A DNA stretch of 64,000 bases from contig NZ_LBHB01000004.1 in NCBI RefSeq assembly GCF_001010945.1, positions 122,494 to 186,493 on the forward strand. The letters run 5' to 3'. The stretch comes from Aurantiacibacter luteus (lineage in GTDB: Bacteria > Pseudomonadota > Alphaproteobacteria > Sphingomonadales > Sphingomonadaceae). How positions within the stretch are numbered: the first letter of the stretch is position 1; every line of letters starts with the position of its first letter. A program made the position numbers and the translations under genes. This document shows positions 44,723 to 53,071 of the stretch, one piece after another. The notes beneath the pieces were generated by a model. It did not search any database and was not told the origin of the DNA. It saw only the letters and a program-made list of their open reading frames with translations.

Positions 44723-45074
44723 GGGCTTTTGCGAGCTCGACCGCAAGCTGGCGCGGATCGGGCGCTCGCTGCCTGCAAGGGTGAAGCAGCGCATTCTCGT
44801 CGAGGCGGCGGCGCCGCTGCTGGCGGAGATGCAGTTCCTGGCGCCGGTACTGACCGGCGGTCTGCGCGGCAGCCTGGGCATATTCGAGGAGGACGAGCGG
44901 GTGCTGGTCGGGCCTTCGCGCGGTGCGGGGTCGATCGCGCACTTTCACGAGTTCGGGACGGTCGCCATGCCGGCGCATCCCTTCCTCGTTCCGGCGTACG
45001 ACAATGCGCGCGGGGCGGTTGTCGCGGGCGTGGCCATTGGCATCCGGGCCGCAATCGACCGGGCGAAGGGGTGA
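44700..45074 (+). CDS. HK97 gp10-type tail completion protein
   Basis: A 124-residue protein matching HK97 gp10: ARIGRSLPARVKQRILVEAA, then LAPVLTGGLRGSLGIF and FHEFGTVAMPAHPFLVPAYD. The EFGT..HPFLRPA block is diagnostic. It joins head connector and tail. Confidence 0.88.
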   Translation: MRARAKVKGFCELDRKLARIGRSLPARVKQRILVEAAAPLLAEMQFLAPVLTGGLRGSLGIFEEDERVLVGPSRGAGSIAHFHEFGTVAMPAHPFLVPAYDNARGAVVAGVAIGIRAAIDRAKG

Positions 45075-45075
45075 C

Positions 45076-45474
45076 ATGGCGGACCTGCAAACGGCCTTGC
45101 GGACACGCCTGCTGGCAGATCCAGCCATCGCTGCGGCGATCGGCGATCGCGCCTGGTGGATGAAGGTCAAACAGGGCGCAGTGCTGCCCTACATGCGGTT
45201 GCAGACGATTTCCGATCCGCGGCCGCGACATCTGCGAGGGTACGAGGGCGCGCGCAGCCCGCGTGTGCGGGTCGAGGTCTTCGCCGACAGTTACGAACAG
45301 GCGCGCGCGCTGTCGGAGCGCGTGGTGGCGGTGATGGCGCAGCCCGCGACGCACGCCGGCGTGCGCTTCGGGGCGGCGGCGGCGCAGGGGCCCGTCGATC
45401 TGGGCGAGGATACCCCGAACGGCTTCATTCATCGGCTCAGCACGGACCTGCTGGCCGAGCACAGCATCATCTGA
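45076..45474 (+). CDS. Tail terminator / DUF3168 family protein
   Basis: A 132-residue DUF3168 protein: LRTRLLADPAIAAAIGDRAW, then VLPYMRLQTISDP, RVRVEVFADSYEQARALSE and a C-terminal HRLSTDLL. The family caps the tail tube in siphoviruses. It begins two bases after the gp10 stop. Confidence 0.85.
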   Translation: MADLQTALRTRLLADPAIAAAIGDRAWWMKVKQGAVLPYMRLQTISDPRPRHLRGYEGARSPRVRVEVFADSYEQARALSERVVAVMAQPATHAGVRFGAAAAQGPVDLGEDTPNGFIHRLSTDLLAEHSII

Positions 45475-45492
45475 CGGTCCAAGGAGACAGAC

Positions 45493-45954
45493 ATGGCAGG
45501 AGAAGATCAGAATCCCAGCGTTGGCTGGGGCGCGGAAGTGTGGCTCTCGACTGACGAGACGTCCGCGAACCTGAAGGAGTTGGTGCAGGTCACCCAGTTC
45601 GCTGTACCCGGCATCACCGTCGATCAGGAGGAGGTGACGACGCTAAAGAGTCCGGGCAAGATGAAGGAATTCATCGATGCTCTCGGCGAAGGCGAAGAAG
45701 TTGGCATCGTTCTCAACTTCCGCCCCGGCTCCGACACGGACGAGATGGCGGAGGCCTGGGAGGGTGGGCGCGGTCGACGTGCGATCCGCTTCAACGTCCC
45801 GATCGGCGGCGTACCGGTGAAGACCTATGACGGAGTCTTCAGCTTCGCCGGTTACAACCGGGGCGAAGTCACGCCCGGCGGCAAGATGGAAGCGACGCTG
45901 AACGTTAAACTGAGCGGTCCGCTGACCAGCTCTGCCTATTCGGTGCCGGCCTGA
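45493..45954 (+). CDS. Major tail tube protein
   Basis: A 153-residue tail tube protein: GWGAEVWLSTDETSANLKEL, then VTTLKSPGKMKEFIDAL, VGIVLNFRPGSDTDEMAEAW and GVFSFAGYNRGEVTPGGKME. It has an AAGGAG site and is the first gene of the tail module. The copies assemble as hexameric rings. Confidence 0.88.
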   Translation: MAGEDQNPSVGWGAEVWLSTDETSANLKELVQVTQFAVPGITVDQEEVTTLKSPGKMKEFIDALGEGEEVGIVLNFRPGSDTDEMAEAWEGGRGRRAIRFNVPIGGVPVKTYDGVFSFAGYNRGEVTPGGKMEATLNVKLSGPLTSSAYSVPA

Positions 45955-46334
45955 TGTCGAATAGCGCGAAAGGTCGCATCGACGTCGAGCTGGAGGGCGG
46001 ACCTACGCTCACGTTTCAGCTCGACTTTGCTGCGCGTGTGGCAGTGGAGGATGAGCTGGGCCGTTCTTTTGCCGAGGCCGCGCAGCGCGCCGGGCAGGGC
46101 TGGCAGGGCGACATGCTCGTCATCATGTGGGCGGGGCTGCAGCGGCATCACGGCATGACCAAGGAATCAGTCATGGAACTGCTCGACGAACACGGCCCGC
46201 AGCTGACCGCAGCTATGGAGCGTGCCGCCCATGCTGCCGCGCCGGATGCCAAGGGCATGGAGGGAAACGGGAGCAAAGCGGCGAGCCGCCCAGCATCGAA
46301 GAGCTCTGGGCGCAGTGGTGCCAGGCAGGGCTAG
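45954..46334 (+). CDS. Tail assembly chaperone G
   Basis: A 126-residue protein of the gene-transfer-agent type chaperone family: FQLDFAARVAVEDELGRSF, then VIMWAGLQRHHGMTKESVME. In frame 0 it ends in a low-complexity Ser/Ala stretch after the slippery site. In lambda-like phages G and the frameshift product GT coat the tape measure protein during tail assembly. It overlaps the tube gene by one base. Confidence 0.85.
   Translation: MSNSAKGRIDVELEGGPTLTFQLDFAARVAVEDELGRSFAEAAQRAGQGWQGDMLVIMWAGLQRHHGMTKESVMELLDEHGPQLTAAMERAAHAAAPDAKGMEGNGSKAASRPASKSSGRSGARQG
46262..46268 (+). promoter_or_regulatory. -1 programmed frameshift site GGGAAAC
   Basis: The heptamer lies in frame as G GGA AAC, the canonical X XXY YYZ form. 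Nine bases later a small stem GCGG-CGAG-CCGC (46278-46289) has a stable CNNG tetraloop. The -1 frame stays open from here to 46594 and encodes conserved tail-chaperone sequence. Confidence 0.85.
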
Positions 46335-46594
46335 ATCCGGACGGATTCTGGGAAGCGACGCCACGCAGCTTCGCGCTGCTTGTCACCGCTCGCTTCCGAG
46401 CCGCCGCTGACGCGGCGATTATGGCTGGTTGGCACGGCGAATACTTCGCCAGGACTAAGCTGCTGAAGCCGCTCGCGGAATATCTCAAGCCACCGAAATC
46501 CGAAGCTGCCCAGCGCAACGACGAAGCCCGAGCGCTGATGCGGTTGTTCGACCGACAAATCGCGAAACAGGAGGCAGGCCATGGCGCTGGGTGA
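46268..46594 (+). CDS. GT extension of the tail chaperone, -1 frame
   Basis: The -1 frame adds 108 residues to the first 105 of G, for a fusion of about 213. It reads EELWAQWCQAGLDPDGFWEA, then TPRSFALLVTARFRAAAD and HGEYFARTKLLKPL, a tail-chaperone TAC pattern. No good start codon with a ribosome site lies at its head. It overlaps the tape measure gene by 14 bases. Confidence 0.8.
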   Translation, partial: REQSGEPPSIEELWAQWCQAGLDPDGFWEATPRSFALLVTARFRAAADAAIMAGWHGEYFARTKLLKPLAEYLKPPKSEAAQRNDEARALMRLFDRQIAKQEAGHGAG

Positions 46595-49082
46595 CGTGCT
46601 CGAACGCCTGGCGGTCGAGCTGCTGTTCGACGACAGCCAGTTTATCACCGGCAGCACGAACGCCCAGCGCAAGCTCGGCGCGCTGCGCACGGCGATGACC
46701 GATCTCGGCGAGAGCTGGATGCGCGCCGGGCGCAACATGACACTGGGCGTGACCGCGCCGCTGACCGCCTTCGGGCTGCTCTCGGCGCGGGCGGCGAGCG
46801 ATGCCAAGGAGCTGCAGAGCGCCTTTGACACGACTTTTGGTTCGCTCGCGCCGATGATGAACCGCTGGGCGCAGCAGACCGGCGACGCGATGGGCCGCGC
46901 GACGCAGGACATGCAGGAGATGGCGAACACCTTCGGCATCTTCTTCAACCAGGCGGCGCCCACCCGCGCGGCGGCGGCCGAGATGAGCCAGGCCTTCAGC
47001 GTGCTCGCGCAGGACCTCGCCAGCTTCTACAACGTCGATCCCGGCGAGGCGCTGGCCAAGCTGCGCAGCGGCCTTTCCGGCGAGAGCGAGCCGCTGCGCG
47101 ATTTCGGCGTGTTCCTGACCGAGGCCGGGGTGCGGGCCAAGGGGCTCGAAATGGGGCTGGGCGGGCTGTCGGGAGAGCTGAGCGAGCAGGAGAAGATCCT
47201 CGCGCGCTACCAGCTCATCCTCGAGGCGACCGGCAATGCGCAAGGCGACGTGGCGCGCACCAGCGGCAGCACGGCCAACCAGGCGCGGGCCTTCGGTGCG
47301 GCGATGGACGAACTGCAGGTCGCCATCGGCACGCGGCTGCTGCCGGTGCTGACCCCGCTGATCGAGGGCGCGACGCGGCTCGTCAACGCCTTTACCATTC
47401 TGCCGCAGGGTGTGCAGACGGCCATCGTGGTGGTCGGCGGGCTCGCCGCGGCGATCGGGCCGCTGATGCTGATCATGGGGACGCTTGCCGCGACCGTCCT
47501 GCCGCTGTTCCTGACCAAGTTCGGCCTGATCGGCACGGCCATCTCCTTCGTCATAAATCCGCTCGGCACCATCATCACCCTGTTCGGCCAGTTCGCGCTG
47601 CGGCTCGCCAGCCTTTCCATCCTGCAATCCATCGGCGCGGCGCTGTTGCGGTTTGCCGGGCCGATCGGGCTTATCGTTTCGGCAGGCCTGCTGATCCGCG
47701 ACAACTGGGAGCGCATCGTTCCGATCTTCGAGCGGGTGAAGCAGGTGTTTCACGAGAGCATAGGCCCGCCCTTGCAGCGGCTGATCGCCACGCTGACCGA
47801 GAAGTTCGAGGCGCTGTGGAACGGCCCACTCGGCGAGGGCATCCGCGCCGTCATGGGGGTGATCGGGCAGTTCGCGCAGGCGATCTGGGACCATCTGGGC
47901 GACCGGCTCGTCGGCGTGATTGCGGCGATGGGCGAGATCGTGTCGGGCGTATTCCGACAGATTGGGCTCGCCATCGACCTCGTCAACGCGCTGCTCAACG
48001 GCGACTGGGCTTCGGCCTGGGGCTTCGCGCAGGGCATGGTGGCCAACGCGACGGCGACGATCGGGCGCGCAATCGACCTGCTTACGGGCGGCGCTCTGAC
48101 CGCGGTGCGTCAACTGGTGGCGGGCGTGCGCGAATGGCTCGTTGGGCGGCTTAACGCTGTCTGGGCGAACGTCACCGACAAGATCGATACGGTCAAGAAT
48201 GCGTTCTTCAATCTCTACGACGCCGTGGTCGGCCACAGCTATGTGCCCGATATGGTCGACGGCATCGCGGCGCACATGGGGCGGCTCGACGCGGTGATGG
48301 TCGCCCCGGCACGCGCGGCGACGGGCGCGGTGTCGCAGGCGATGCAGGACATGGCGCGCGAGACGCAAAGCCTGCTCGACCGGCTGTTTCCCGAGGTGCG
48401 GCGACTGCTCGACTACCGCCGCGACCTGGCGACGATCGAGGGCTCAGGCCTGAACGACGCGGAGAAGCGCGAGGCGCGCTTCCGGCTCGGCAGGGAGGGG
48501 TTCGCGGGCGCGGGAGCGGTGGATGTGGGCGCAGGCGTGATCGCGCCGATCCTGCCGACGCTGGAGGAGCTCGGCCGCGCAGTCGGGGAGACCGGGCAGG
48601 ACGTGGGTGAGGCCACGACCACGATGGCTCGCAGTTTCAAGGACATGGCTGATCAGGCGCTCGGCAGCCTGCGCGGGCTGATCGACGGCATCAAGGGCGG
48701 GGACTTCCTCGGCATTCTTGAGGGCGTGCTGGGCATCGGCTTGCAGATCGCGGGCATCGTGACGGGCAAGTCGCAATTCGCTGGCAGCATCCCGCGCTTT
48801 GCCAACGGGACGAACTTCGCGCCGGGCGGGCTGTCGCTGGTGGGCGAGCGTGGACCGGAGCTGGTGAACCTGCCTCGCGGTTCGCAGGTCATTCCGAACC
48901 ATGAGCTTCGCGGCGGCGGTTCGCAGAATGTGAACGTGACGGTCGGCATCGACCCGCGCAACGGCAACGTGACGGCCTTCGTGGACGGACGGGTGGCGGC
49001 GAGTGCGCCGGGCATCATGCAGGGGGCATCGCAGGTGACGCAGCGCAACATGGGCCGCAGGCAGACGAGGCGGGTGGGATGA
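46581..49082 (+). CDS. Tape measure protein
   Basis: An 833-residue protein that sets tail length. It begins LERLAVELLFDDSQFITGST and continues with long helices. A hydrophobic segment occupies about 270-380 (TAIVVVGGLAAAIGPLMLIM; AISFVINPLGTIITLFGQFA). The C-terminal part ends with FANGTNFAPGGLSLVGERGP, VNLPRGSQVIPNHEL and a basic tail, the common end of siphovirus tape measures. At 1.5 angstrom per residue the tail would be about 125 nm, which is an inference. Confidence 0.92.
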   Translation: MALGDVLERLAVELLFDDSQFITGSTNAQRKLGALRTAMTDLGESWMRAGRNMTLGVTAPLTAFGLLSARAASDAKELQSAFDTTFGSLAPMMNRWAQQTGDAMGRATQDMQEMANTFGIFFNQAAPTRAAAAEMSQAFSVLAQDLASFYNVDPGEALAKLRSGLSGESEPLRDFGVFLTEAGVRAKGLEMGLGGLSGELSEQEKILARYQLILEATGNAQGDVARTSGSTANQARAFGAAMDELQVAIGTRLLPVLTPLIEGATRLVNAFTILPQGVQTAIVVVGGLAAAIGPLMLIMGTLAATVLPLFLTKFGLIGTAISFVINPLGTIITLFGQFALRLASLSILQSIGAALLRFAGPIGLIVSAGLLIRDNWERIVPIFERVKQVFHESIGPPLQRLIATLTEKFEALWNGPLGEGIRAVMGVIGQFAQAIWDHLGDRLVGVIAAMGEIVSGVFRQIGLAIDLVNALLNGDWASAWGFAQGMVANATATIGRAIDLLTGGALTAVRQLVAGVREWLVGRLNAVWANVTDKIDTVKNAFFNLYDAVVGHSYVPDMVDGIAAHMGRLDAVMVAPARAATGAVSQAMQDMARETQSLLDRLFPEVRRLLDYRRDLATIEGSGLNDAEKREARFRLGREGFAGAGAVDVGAGVIAPILPTLEELGRAVGETGQDVGEATTTMARSFKDMADQALGSLRGLIDGIKGGDFLGILEGVLGIGLQIAGIVTGKSQFAGSIPRFANGTNFAPGGLSLVGERGPELVNLPRGSQVIPNHELRGGGSQNVNVTVGIDPRNGNVTAFVDGRVAASAPGIMQGASQVTQRNMGRRQTRRVG

Positions 49083-49669
49083 TCGAACTACCCGACACGC
49101 CCGGTCCGAGTAGCGCAAACCCCTCGTTGCTGGACTTCGGCGCGAGCCTCGTCCCGCCAACTGGTGCGCGGGAACTGCGGGTCGACCGACCCGGCAATCG
49201 CTACATGATTGAAGTCAATTTTCCGCCGATGAAGCCGGATGATTCGCGGGTTTTCGTATCGAGACTGCTAGAAGCCAAGCGCAAAGGTGTGCGGGTGCCT
49301 TACCCGTTGGGGGTGCCGCAGGGCGCGCCTGGGAAGCCTGTGATTGACGGTGCGGGTCAGGCGGGCATTATGTTGGCCCTACGCGACTTCACTCCCCATT
49401 ATCGCTTCAAGGAGGGCTACTGGTTTTCGATCGAGGACGAGAACGGCCAACATTATCTCCACAATTGCCGCTCGGTGGGTTCGGCTGATGCGGCGGGTGA
49501 AGCGACAATCCAGATTGAACCAGCTCTGCGCCACCCGTTTCTTGATGGGGCCAAACTACATTTCGCAAAACCGATGATCGAGGGCTTGCCGCAGGGCGAT
49601 AGCTGGGGCTGGCAGATACCGGTGCATCACCTGATCGCGCTGTCAGTTCCTATCCGGGAGGTGGCGTGA
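49079..49669 (+). CDS. Tail tip protein of unknown family, 196 aa
   Basis: A 196-residue protein after the tape measure, in the place of a distal tail protein. It has DRPGNRYMIEVNFPPMKPDD, YPLGVPQGAPGKPVIDGAG, and an end WGWQIPVHHLIALSVPIREV. Lower GC than the neighbours. The role as distal tail or hub protein is from position. Confidence 0.65.
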   Translation: MIELPDTPGPSSANPSLLDFGASLVPPTGARELRVDRPGNRYMIEVNFPPMKPDDSRVFVSRLLEAKRKGVRVPYPLGVPQGAPGKPVIDGAGQAGIMLALRDFTPHYRFKEGYWFSIEDENGQHYLHNCRSVGSADAAGEATIQIEPALRHPFLDGAKLHFAKPMIEGLPQGDSWGWQIPVHHLIALSVPIREVA

Positions 49670-50301
49670 TGCAGTCGCTCGCCATCATGGCCTTGCTGAA
49701 GATCGAACTGCCGGAACACACGGTGCTGCTGTGCGACGGCGGGTTCATCACTTGGGCGGGCGACACCTACACCAGCAGCGATCCGGTATTCGGCACGCTC
49801 GGTTCGGTCGAGGGCATGGAGGAAGGGCAGGGCAATGAAATCCCCGCGCTCGACCTCACCATGCTGCCACCGGGGACTGCCGGACCTGCCGAGCTGTCCA
49901 AGCCCGGTTATCAGCGCAGCCGCGTGCGCCTGTGGCTGGCAGAATACGATGTGGACGCGGGGCAGGTGGTAGGCACGCCCGACCTGATGTTCGACGGGCA
50001 GATTGACCAGACGACGTTGCGGGTCGGCCAATCGCGCCAGCTCGACATGAGCGTGGTTTCCAATGCCGAGCGGCTGTTCGAGCTCGACATCGGCAACACG
50101 CTTTCACCGGTGTTCCACAAGAGCGTTTGGCCGGGTGAAATGGGCCACGACAACGCAACGGGGCTGTCGGTCCCGGTGGCATGGGGCGTTGAAAGCCCGG
50201 TGCGCTCGACCCGTTCGGGCGGGTATTCGGGCGGTGGCGGCTTTGGCGGTAGTTTTGGCAGCATTGCCCGCGAGGTTGCCCTGCGCGTGAACGCCTACTG
50301 A
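49669..50301 (+). CDS. Tail hub/minor tail protein, 210 aa
   Basis: A 210-residue protein with HTVLLCDGGFITWAGDTYTS, then EIPALDLTMLPPGTAGPAEL, RSRVRLWLAEYDVD and DLMFDGQIDQTTL, a pattern of DUF2163-like hub proteins. The C-terminus is Gly-rich. A GTG one codon upstream could also start it. The start overlaps the preceding stop. Confidence 0.65.
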   Translation: MQSLAIMALLKIELPEHTVLLCDGGFITWAGDTYTSSDPVFGTLGSVEGMEEGQGNEIPALDLTMLPPGTAGPAELSKPGYQRSRVRLWLAEYDVDAGQVVGTPDLMFDGQIDQTTLRVGQSRQLDMSVVSNAERLFELDIGNTLSPVFHKSVWPGEMGHDNATGLSVPVAWGVESPVRSTRSGGYSGGGGFGGSFGSIAREVALRVNAY

Positions 50302-50717
50302 TGAAGGAACTGGAAAAGCGCCGGGTGGCGACCGAAAAGACGATGGCGCGGTTCCGCAACCGAGAATTCGATTGGCGCTACCAACGGACCTGCGCGCACC
50401 TTGCCTTTTATCAAGCGCGGCAGATGGGGCGGCGGCTGCCGAAAGTGCCGAGGTTCCGCAGTGCGGTGGGCGCGAAGAAGGCGCTCAAGACGCTGGGCCA
50501 TGACAGCCTGATCGGCCTGCTCGACGCTCACCTCGAGCGCATTCCGCCCGCCATGATGCGGCTTGGCGACCTGTGTGCGGTGCCGGGGACGGAGGGGCTC
50601 GACGCGGTATTCGTGAACGTGGCGGCGCAAAAGATTGCGGGTTGGCGAGAGGATGCGCCCGCGCTGGTGGTGCTGCACGTATCGCTGGATGAAATTGAAG
50701 CGGCCTGGAGGCTTTGA
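50301..50717 (+). CDS. DUF6950-like tail protein
   Basis: A 138-residue protein that resembles the DUF6950 family of tail-tip genes: RFRNREFDWRYQRTCAHLAF, then LGDLCAVPGTEGLDAVFVNV. Members lie where an NlpC/P60 peptidase is found in GTA and related phages, and the Cys-His pair TCAHLAF is retained. Peptidase activity is uncertain. It overlaps the previous stop by one base. Confidence 0.65.
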   Translation: MKELEKRRVATEKTMARFRNREFDWRYQRTCAHLAFYQARQMGRRLPKVPRFRSAVGAKKALKTLGHDSLIGLLDAHLERIPPAMMRLGDLCAVPGTEGLDAVFVNVAAQKIAGWREDAPALVVLHVSLDEIEAAWRL

Positions 50718-52661
50718 ATGGCTAAGGCGCTCAAGACCGTAGGCATGATCGCGGGCGCGGTGGCGCTGGTGGCGACCGGCGTCGGTGCTTTCGCTGTTGC
50801 GGGGGCGGGTATCGCTGGCATCGGTTCGTTTACCGCCATCGCCAGCATTGCGGGGGTGGTGGCTGGCGTGGCCAATCTCGGCGCAAACGCACTGGCAAAA
50901 CCGCCACCGGCGCGAGGAAGCGTCACGCAGACACAAATCGACCCCGATCACCCTACGCCTTATGTCATGGGCGAAGGCTACTACGCAGGCGTGCTACGCA
51001 GTCGGGCGGGCTACGGCGCGACGGTCAAGAAGGTGCCGAACCCAAATCTTTGGGAAGTGTGGGTCTATTCGACGGGCGGGCCTATCCAAGGGCCGATCTC
51101 ACCGCGCTTCGACTTCGCGCCGGTCCCGTCGTTCTACAGCGGTTTCTTCGCCTTCGACAGTCAACTTGGCGCAACGCCCGAGGCGAGCGAGCTGGTGCCG
51201 CCCTACGGTGCCGCGCCGGGCTGGGGCGCTGCCTACAAGCTGTCCGGGCAAGCGGCGATTGGCTGGCAACATAAATTCGACAAGGATGCGAAACGCTACG
51301 CCAACGGGCTGCCGGTGCGCGGCGCCTACGCCAAGTGGGTGAAGGTCTACGATCCGCGCAAAGACGACACATTCCCCGGCGGGGTCGGTGCGCACAGGCT
51401 CGGCAACGAAAGCACCTACGAATGGAGCGAGAACCCGGCATTGCACGCGGGCACCTACGCCTTTGGTCGGTATCAGAACGGTCAGCGCGTGTTCGGCATG
51501 GGCCTGCCGAAAGAAGCCATCGACTTCGAGGCTATCGCGGCCTGGGCCTCCGATTGCGAGGCCAACGGATGGACGCTCTACGGCGTAATTTACGAACCCG
51601 GCGACCGCTGGGCCAATCTGCGCGAGATTTGCATTGCGGGCGGCGGCGAGCCCCTGCCGCTCAATACCGGCATCGGCTTCCATTGGGACCGCCCGCGCGT
51701 GGTGCTGGATACGATCACCGAGGACGACGCCGGACAGGGCGAGGCGCAGGTCACGGCGATGCAGTCCTACCGCGATCGCATCAATCGCATCGTGCCCGAG
51801 TTCACCAGCGAGGCGCACAATTGGGAGCTGGTGAAGGCCGAGCCGCTGATCGTTACCGAATACGTCGAGCAGGACGGCGAGACGGTATCGCAGACCTACC
51901 CGTTCAACCTCGTGAAGGATCCAGTGCAGGCGGGCGAACTGGCAGCTTACAAGCTGGTGAACGCTCGCGAGTTCTATCCAATCACCTTGCCTCTGAAGCC
52001 TCGGATGCGCCACGCGCGACCTGGCGAATGTTATCACCTTGATAGACCCGACCTTGGCCTAGATACGCCAGCAGTGCTGTTGAAGCGCCAACCTCCCGAC
52101 CCAATAACGGGCGAAGTCGTTCTCACATTCATTGGCGAGACGGCGGCAAAGCACGCCTACGCTCTGGGACAGACGGCAACCCCTCCGCCTATTCCCGCGC
52201 TCGGCCAGACGGCAGAGGAACGCGACGAGCTGGCAGCCGCGGCTAACAACCCGGCGGGCCTCGACACACTCAAGCTGTCGGGCAGCTACACGCGCGGTCT
52301 TGCTGGCAATGTGACGCAGACGAACAACGGCGACGGCACGGTGACGGTGACGATACCGAACCACACCCGCGTCTACGCCGACGGCAGCGAGGTGTCGGTA
52401 ACGGGCGCAACGCTGGTTCTGCCGGAGACGAGCGACCAGCTGATCTACTACGACGACGAGGCCTTTGCGGGCGGCGCTGTCACCTACGAAACGACGACAA
52501 CAGCAGCCGATGCCTATTTCTCGGCAGCCAATCCCTACCGCCATTTCATCGCTTACGTCACGACCGTCGATAGCGGCGGCGGTGGCGGTTCCGTCGGCGG
52601 CTCCAGCCCTCCCGGCGGTGGTGGCTGGGATAGCACTACGCCCGCACCCAACGTCCCCTAG
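50718..52661 (+). CDS. Central tail tip / host-specificity protein
   Basis: A 647-residue tail tip protein. A hydrophobic N-terminus (6-58, like lambda gpI/gpK-J junction proteins) leads to PTPYVMGEGYYAGVLRSRAG and WVYSTGGPIQGPISPRFDF. The body has YAKWVKVYDPRKDDTFPGG, and the typical J-like block TYAFGRYQNGQRVFGMGLPK, then AWASDCEANGWTLYG. A Gly/Ser-rich end follows. It likely forms the central fibre that contacts the host. Confidence 0.8.
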   Translation: MAKALKTVGMIAGAVALVATGVGAFAVAGAGIAGIGSFTAIASIAGVVAGVANLGANALAKPPPARGSVTQTQIDPDHPTPYVMGEGYYAGVLRSRAGYGATVKKVPNPNLWEVWVYSTGGPIQGPISPRFDFAPVPSFYSGFFAFDSQLGATPEASELVPPYGAAPGWGAAYKLSGQAAIGWQHKFDKDAKRYANGLPVRGAYAKWVKVYDPRKDDTFPGGVGAHRLGNESTYEWSENPALHAGTYAFGRYQNGQRVFGMGLPKEAIDFEAIAAWASDCEANGWTLYGVIYEPGDRWANLREICIAGGGEPLPLNTGIGFHWDRPRVVLDTITEDDAGQGEAQVTAMQSYRDRINRIVPEFTSEAHNWELVKAEPLIVTEYVEQDGETVSQTYPFNLVKDPVQAGELAAYKLVNAREFYPITLPLKPRMRHARPGECYHLDRPDLGLDTPAVLLKRQPPDPITGEVVLTFIGETAAKHAYALGQTATPPPIPALGQTAEERDELAAAANNPAGLDTLKLSGSYTRGLAGNVTQTNNGDGTVTVTIPNHTRVYADGSEVSVTGATLVLPETSDQLIYYDDEAFAGGAVTYETTTTAADAYFSAANPYRHFIAYVTTVDSGGGGGSVGGSSPPGGGGWDSTTPAPNVP

Positions 52662-52672
52662 GAGCAAAACCT

Positions 52673-53071
52673 ATGATCGAGCCCGTCAACCGGCCCCTCA
52701 AAGCAGGGCGCTGGGTTGCCTTCACGCATTCCGTCTACGTCGAAGGTTTGGACCTGACAGACGCGACGTTCGCGATGCAGGTGCGCGATAGCTGGAACGG
52801 CGGGCAGATCCGTGCGGACCTCTCGACTGTCACGACAGCGGCAGCGGAAGGTGTGCGGTTCGTCGGTTTGGACACCGTGAACGGCCTGCCGGTCAGCGAG
52901 ATCGGCATTCGCATCAATGAAACGACGATGGAGGCGATGAGCGCAGAGGCGGCGGGGATCGACCCCGATGCCGACCTGTCGCTCGTCTACGACCTTCACA
53001 TCACGCGCGCCGGCCTTGCCGAGGTCTTCATGCGCGGCGCCTTTATCGTTCAAGCCGGGAGCACCGAATAA
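52673..53071 (+). CDS. Tail-associated protein, 132 aa
   Basis: A 132-residue beta-rich protein (NRPLKAGRWVAFTHSVYVEG, then ATFAMQVRDSWNGGQIRADL). It resembles the N-terminal domain of baseplate-upper or fibre-adaptor proteins. AGGAG precedes the start. It is placed between the tail tip and the fibre, so it may link them. Confidence 0.6.
   Translation: MIEPVNRPLKAGRWVAFTHSVYVEGLDLTDATFAMQVRDSWNGGQIRADLSTVTTAAAEGVRFVGLDTVNGLPVSEIGIRINETTMEAMSAEAAGIDPDADLSLVYDLHITRAGLAEVFMRGAFIVQAGSTE

Noticed and set aside
37218..46334. A gene transfer agent instead of a phage
   Set aside because: Several structural proteins are of GTA-like families, but integrase, repressor, replication genes and a full lysis module are present, which GTA clusters lack.
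46485..48368. A 627-codon minus-strand frame across the tape measure gene
   Set aside because: It is His/Arg-rich antisense translation without domains.
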